DNA of 5,300 bases, taken from contig DAINMX010000338.1 of the NCBI GenBank assembly GCA_036736205.1, positions 1 through 5,300 on the forward strand, given 5' to 3'. Shown here one piece after another: positions 5,298 to 5,300 of this stretch. How positions within the stretch are numbered: position 1 is the stretch's first letter; every line of letters begins with the position of its first letter. Source of the DNA: XYA12-FULL-58-9 sp001798605. Its GTDB lineage: Bacteria; Myxococcota; XYA12-FULL-58-9. A program made the translations under genes and the position numbers. Below the pieces are notes generated by a model. It saw only the letters and a list, made by a program, of their open reading frames with translations, was not told where the DNA came from and did no database searches.

Positions 5298-5300
5298 CCG

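Noticed and set aside
5235..5300. Start of another gene at GTG 5235
   Set aside because: The frame is open to the window edge, but no ribosome site is evident and the only recognisable part is the duplicated PEQFE segment. Too short to support.

Overview
The window holds one compact, rightward-reading four-gene cluster (609-5234). To its left is about 600 bases of mobile-element debris and intergenic DNA; to its right is a short repeat-bearing end. The organism cannot be named from this sequence. A Tat-exported Gfo/Idh/MocA-type oxidoreductase, beta-rich exported proteins and moderate GC suggest a Gram-negative environmental bacterium, perhaps of the Planctomycetota, Verrucomicrobiota or Acidobacteriota. 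That placement is an impression, not a demonstration.

Left region. Positions 1-224 on the minus strand carry the C-terminal end of a Mu/IS481-like DDE transposase, broken by a one-base frameshift near 86. At 263-365 there is a small non-autonomous element with perfect terminal inverted repeats and CTAG at both ends. Its core is a REP-type hairpin with CGTCATTCCCGC arms (302-329). Positions 366-568 contain no convincing gene. Two 9-base tandem units (541-558) sit inside a weak inverted repeat (530-576), and a possible sigma70-type promoter (569-598) precedes the first gene.

Cluster. (1) 609-1964 encodes a polytopic membrane protein of about 13 predicted spans and no recognised family. (2) 1977-2984 encodes an exported beta-rich protein of unknown function. 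(3) 2987-3964 encodes an ApbE-type FAD:protein FMN transferase with several substituted motif positions and no signal peptide. (4) 3954-5234 encodes a Tat-exported Gfo/Idh/MocA-family oxidoreductase. Gaps of 12 and 2 bases and a final 11-base overlap indicate one transcript.

Joint function is inferred only. A flavin-attaching enzyme, a membrane protein, an exported protein and an exported oxidoreductase suggest a redox or electron-transfer module across the cytoplasmic membrane. No canonical flavinylation acceptor motif (D-x-x-[ST]-G-A-[ST]) is present in the three other proteins, so the ApbE substrate is unidentified. Past the last gene, a perfect 17-base direct repeat spans the end of the oxidoreductase gene and recurs 51 bases later, followed by a hairpin at the window edge.
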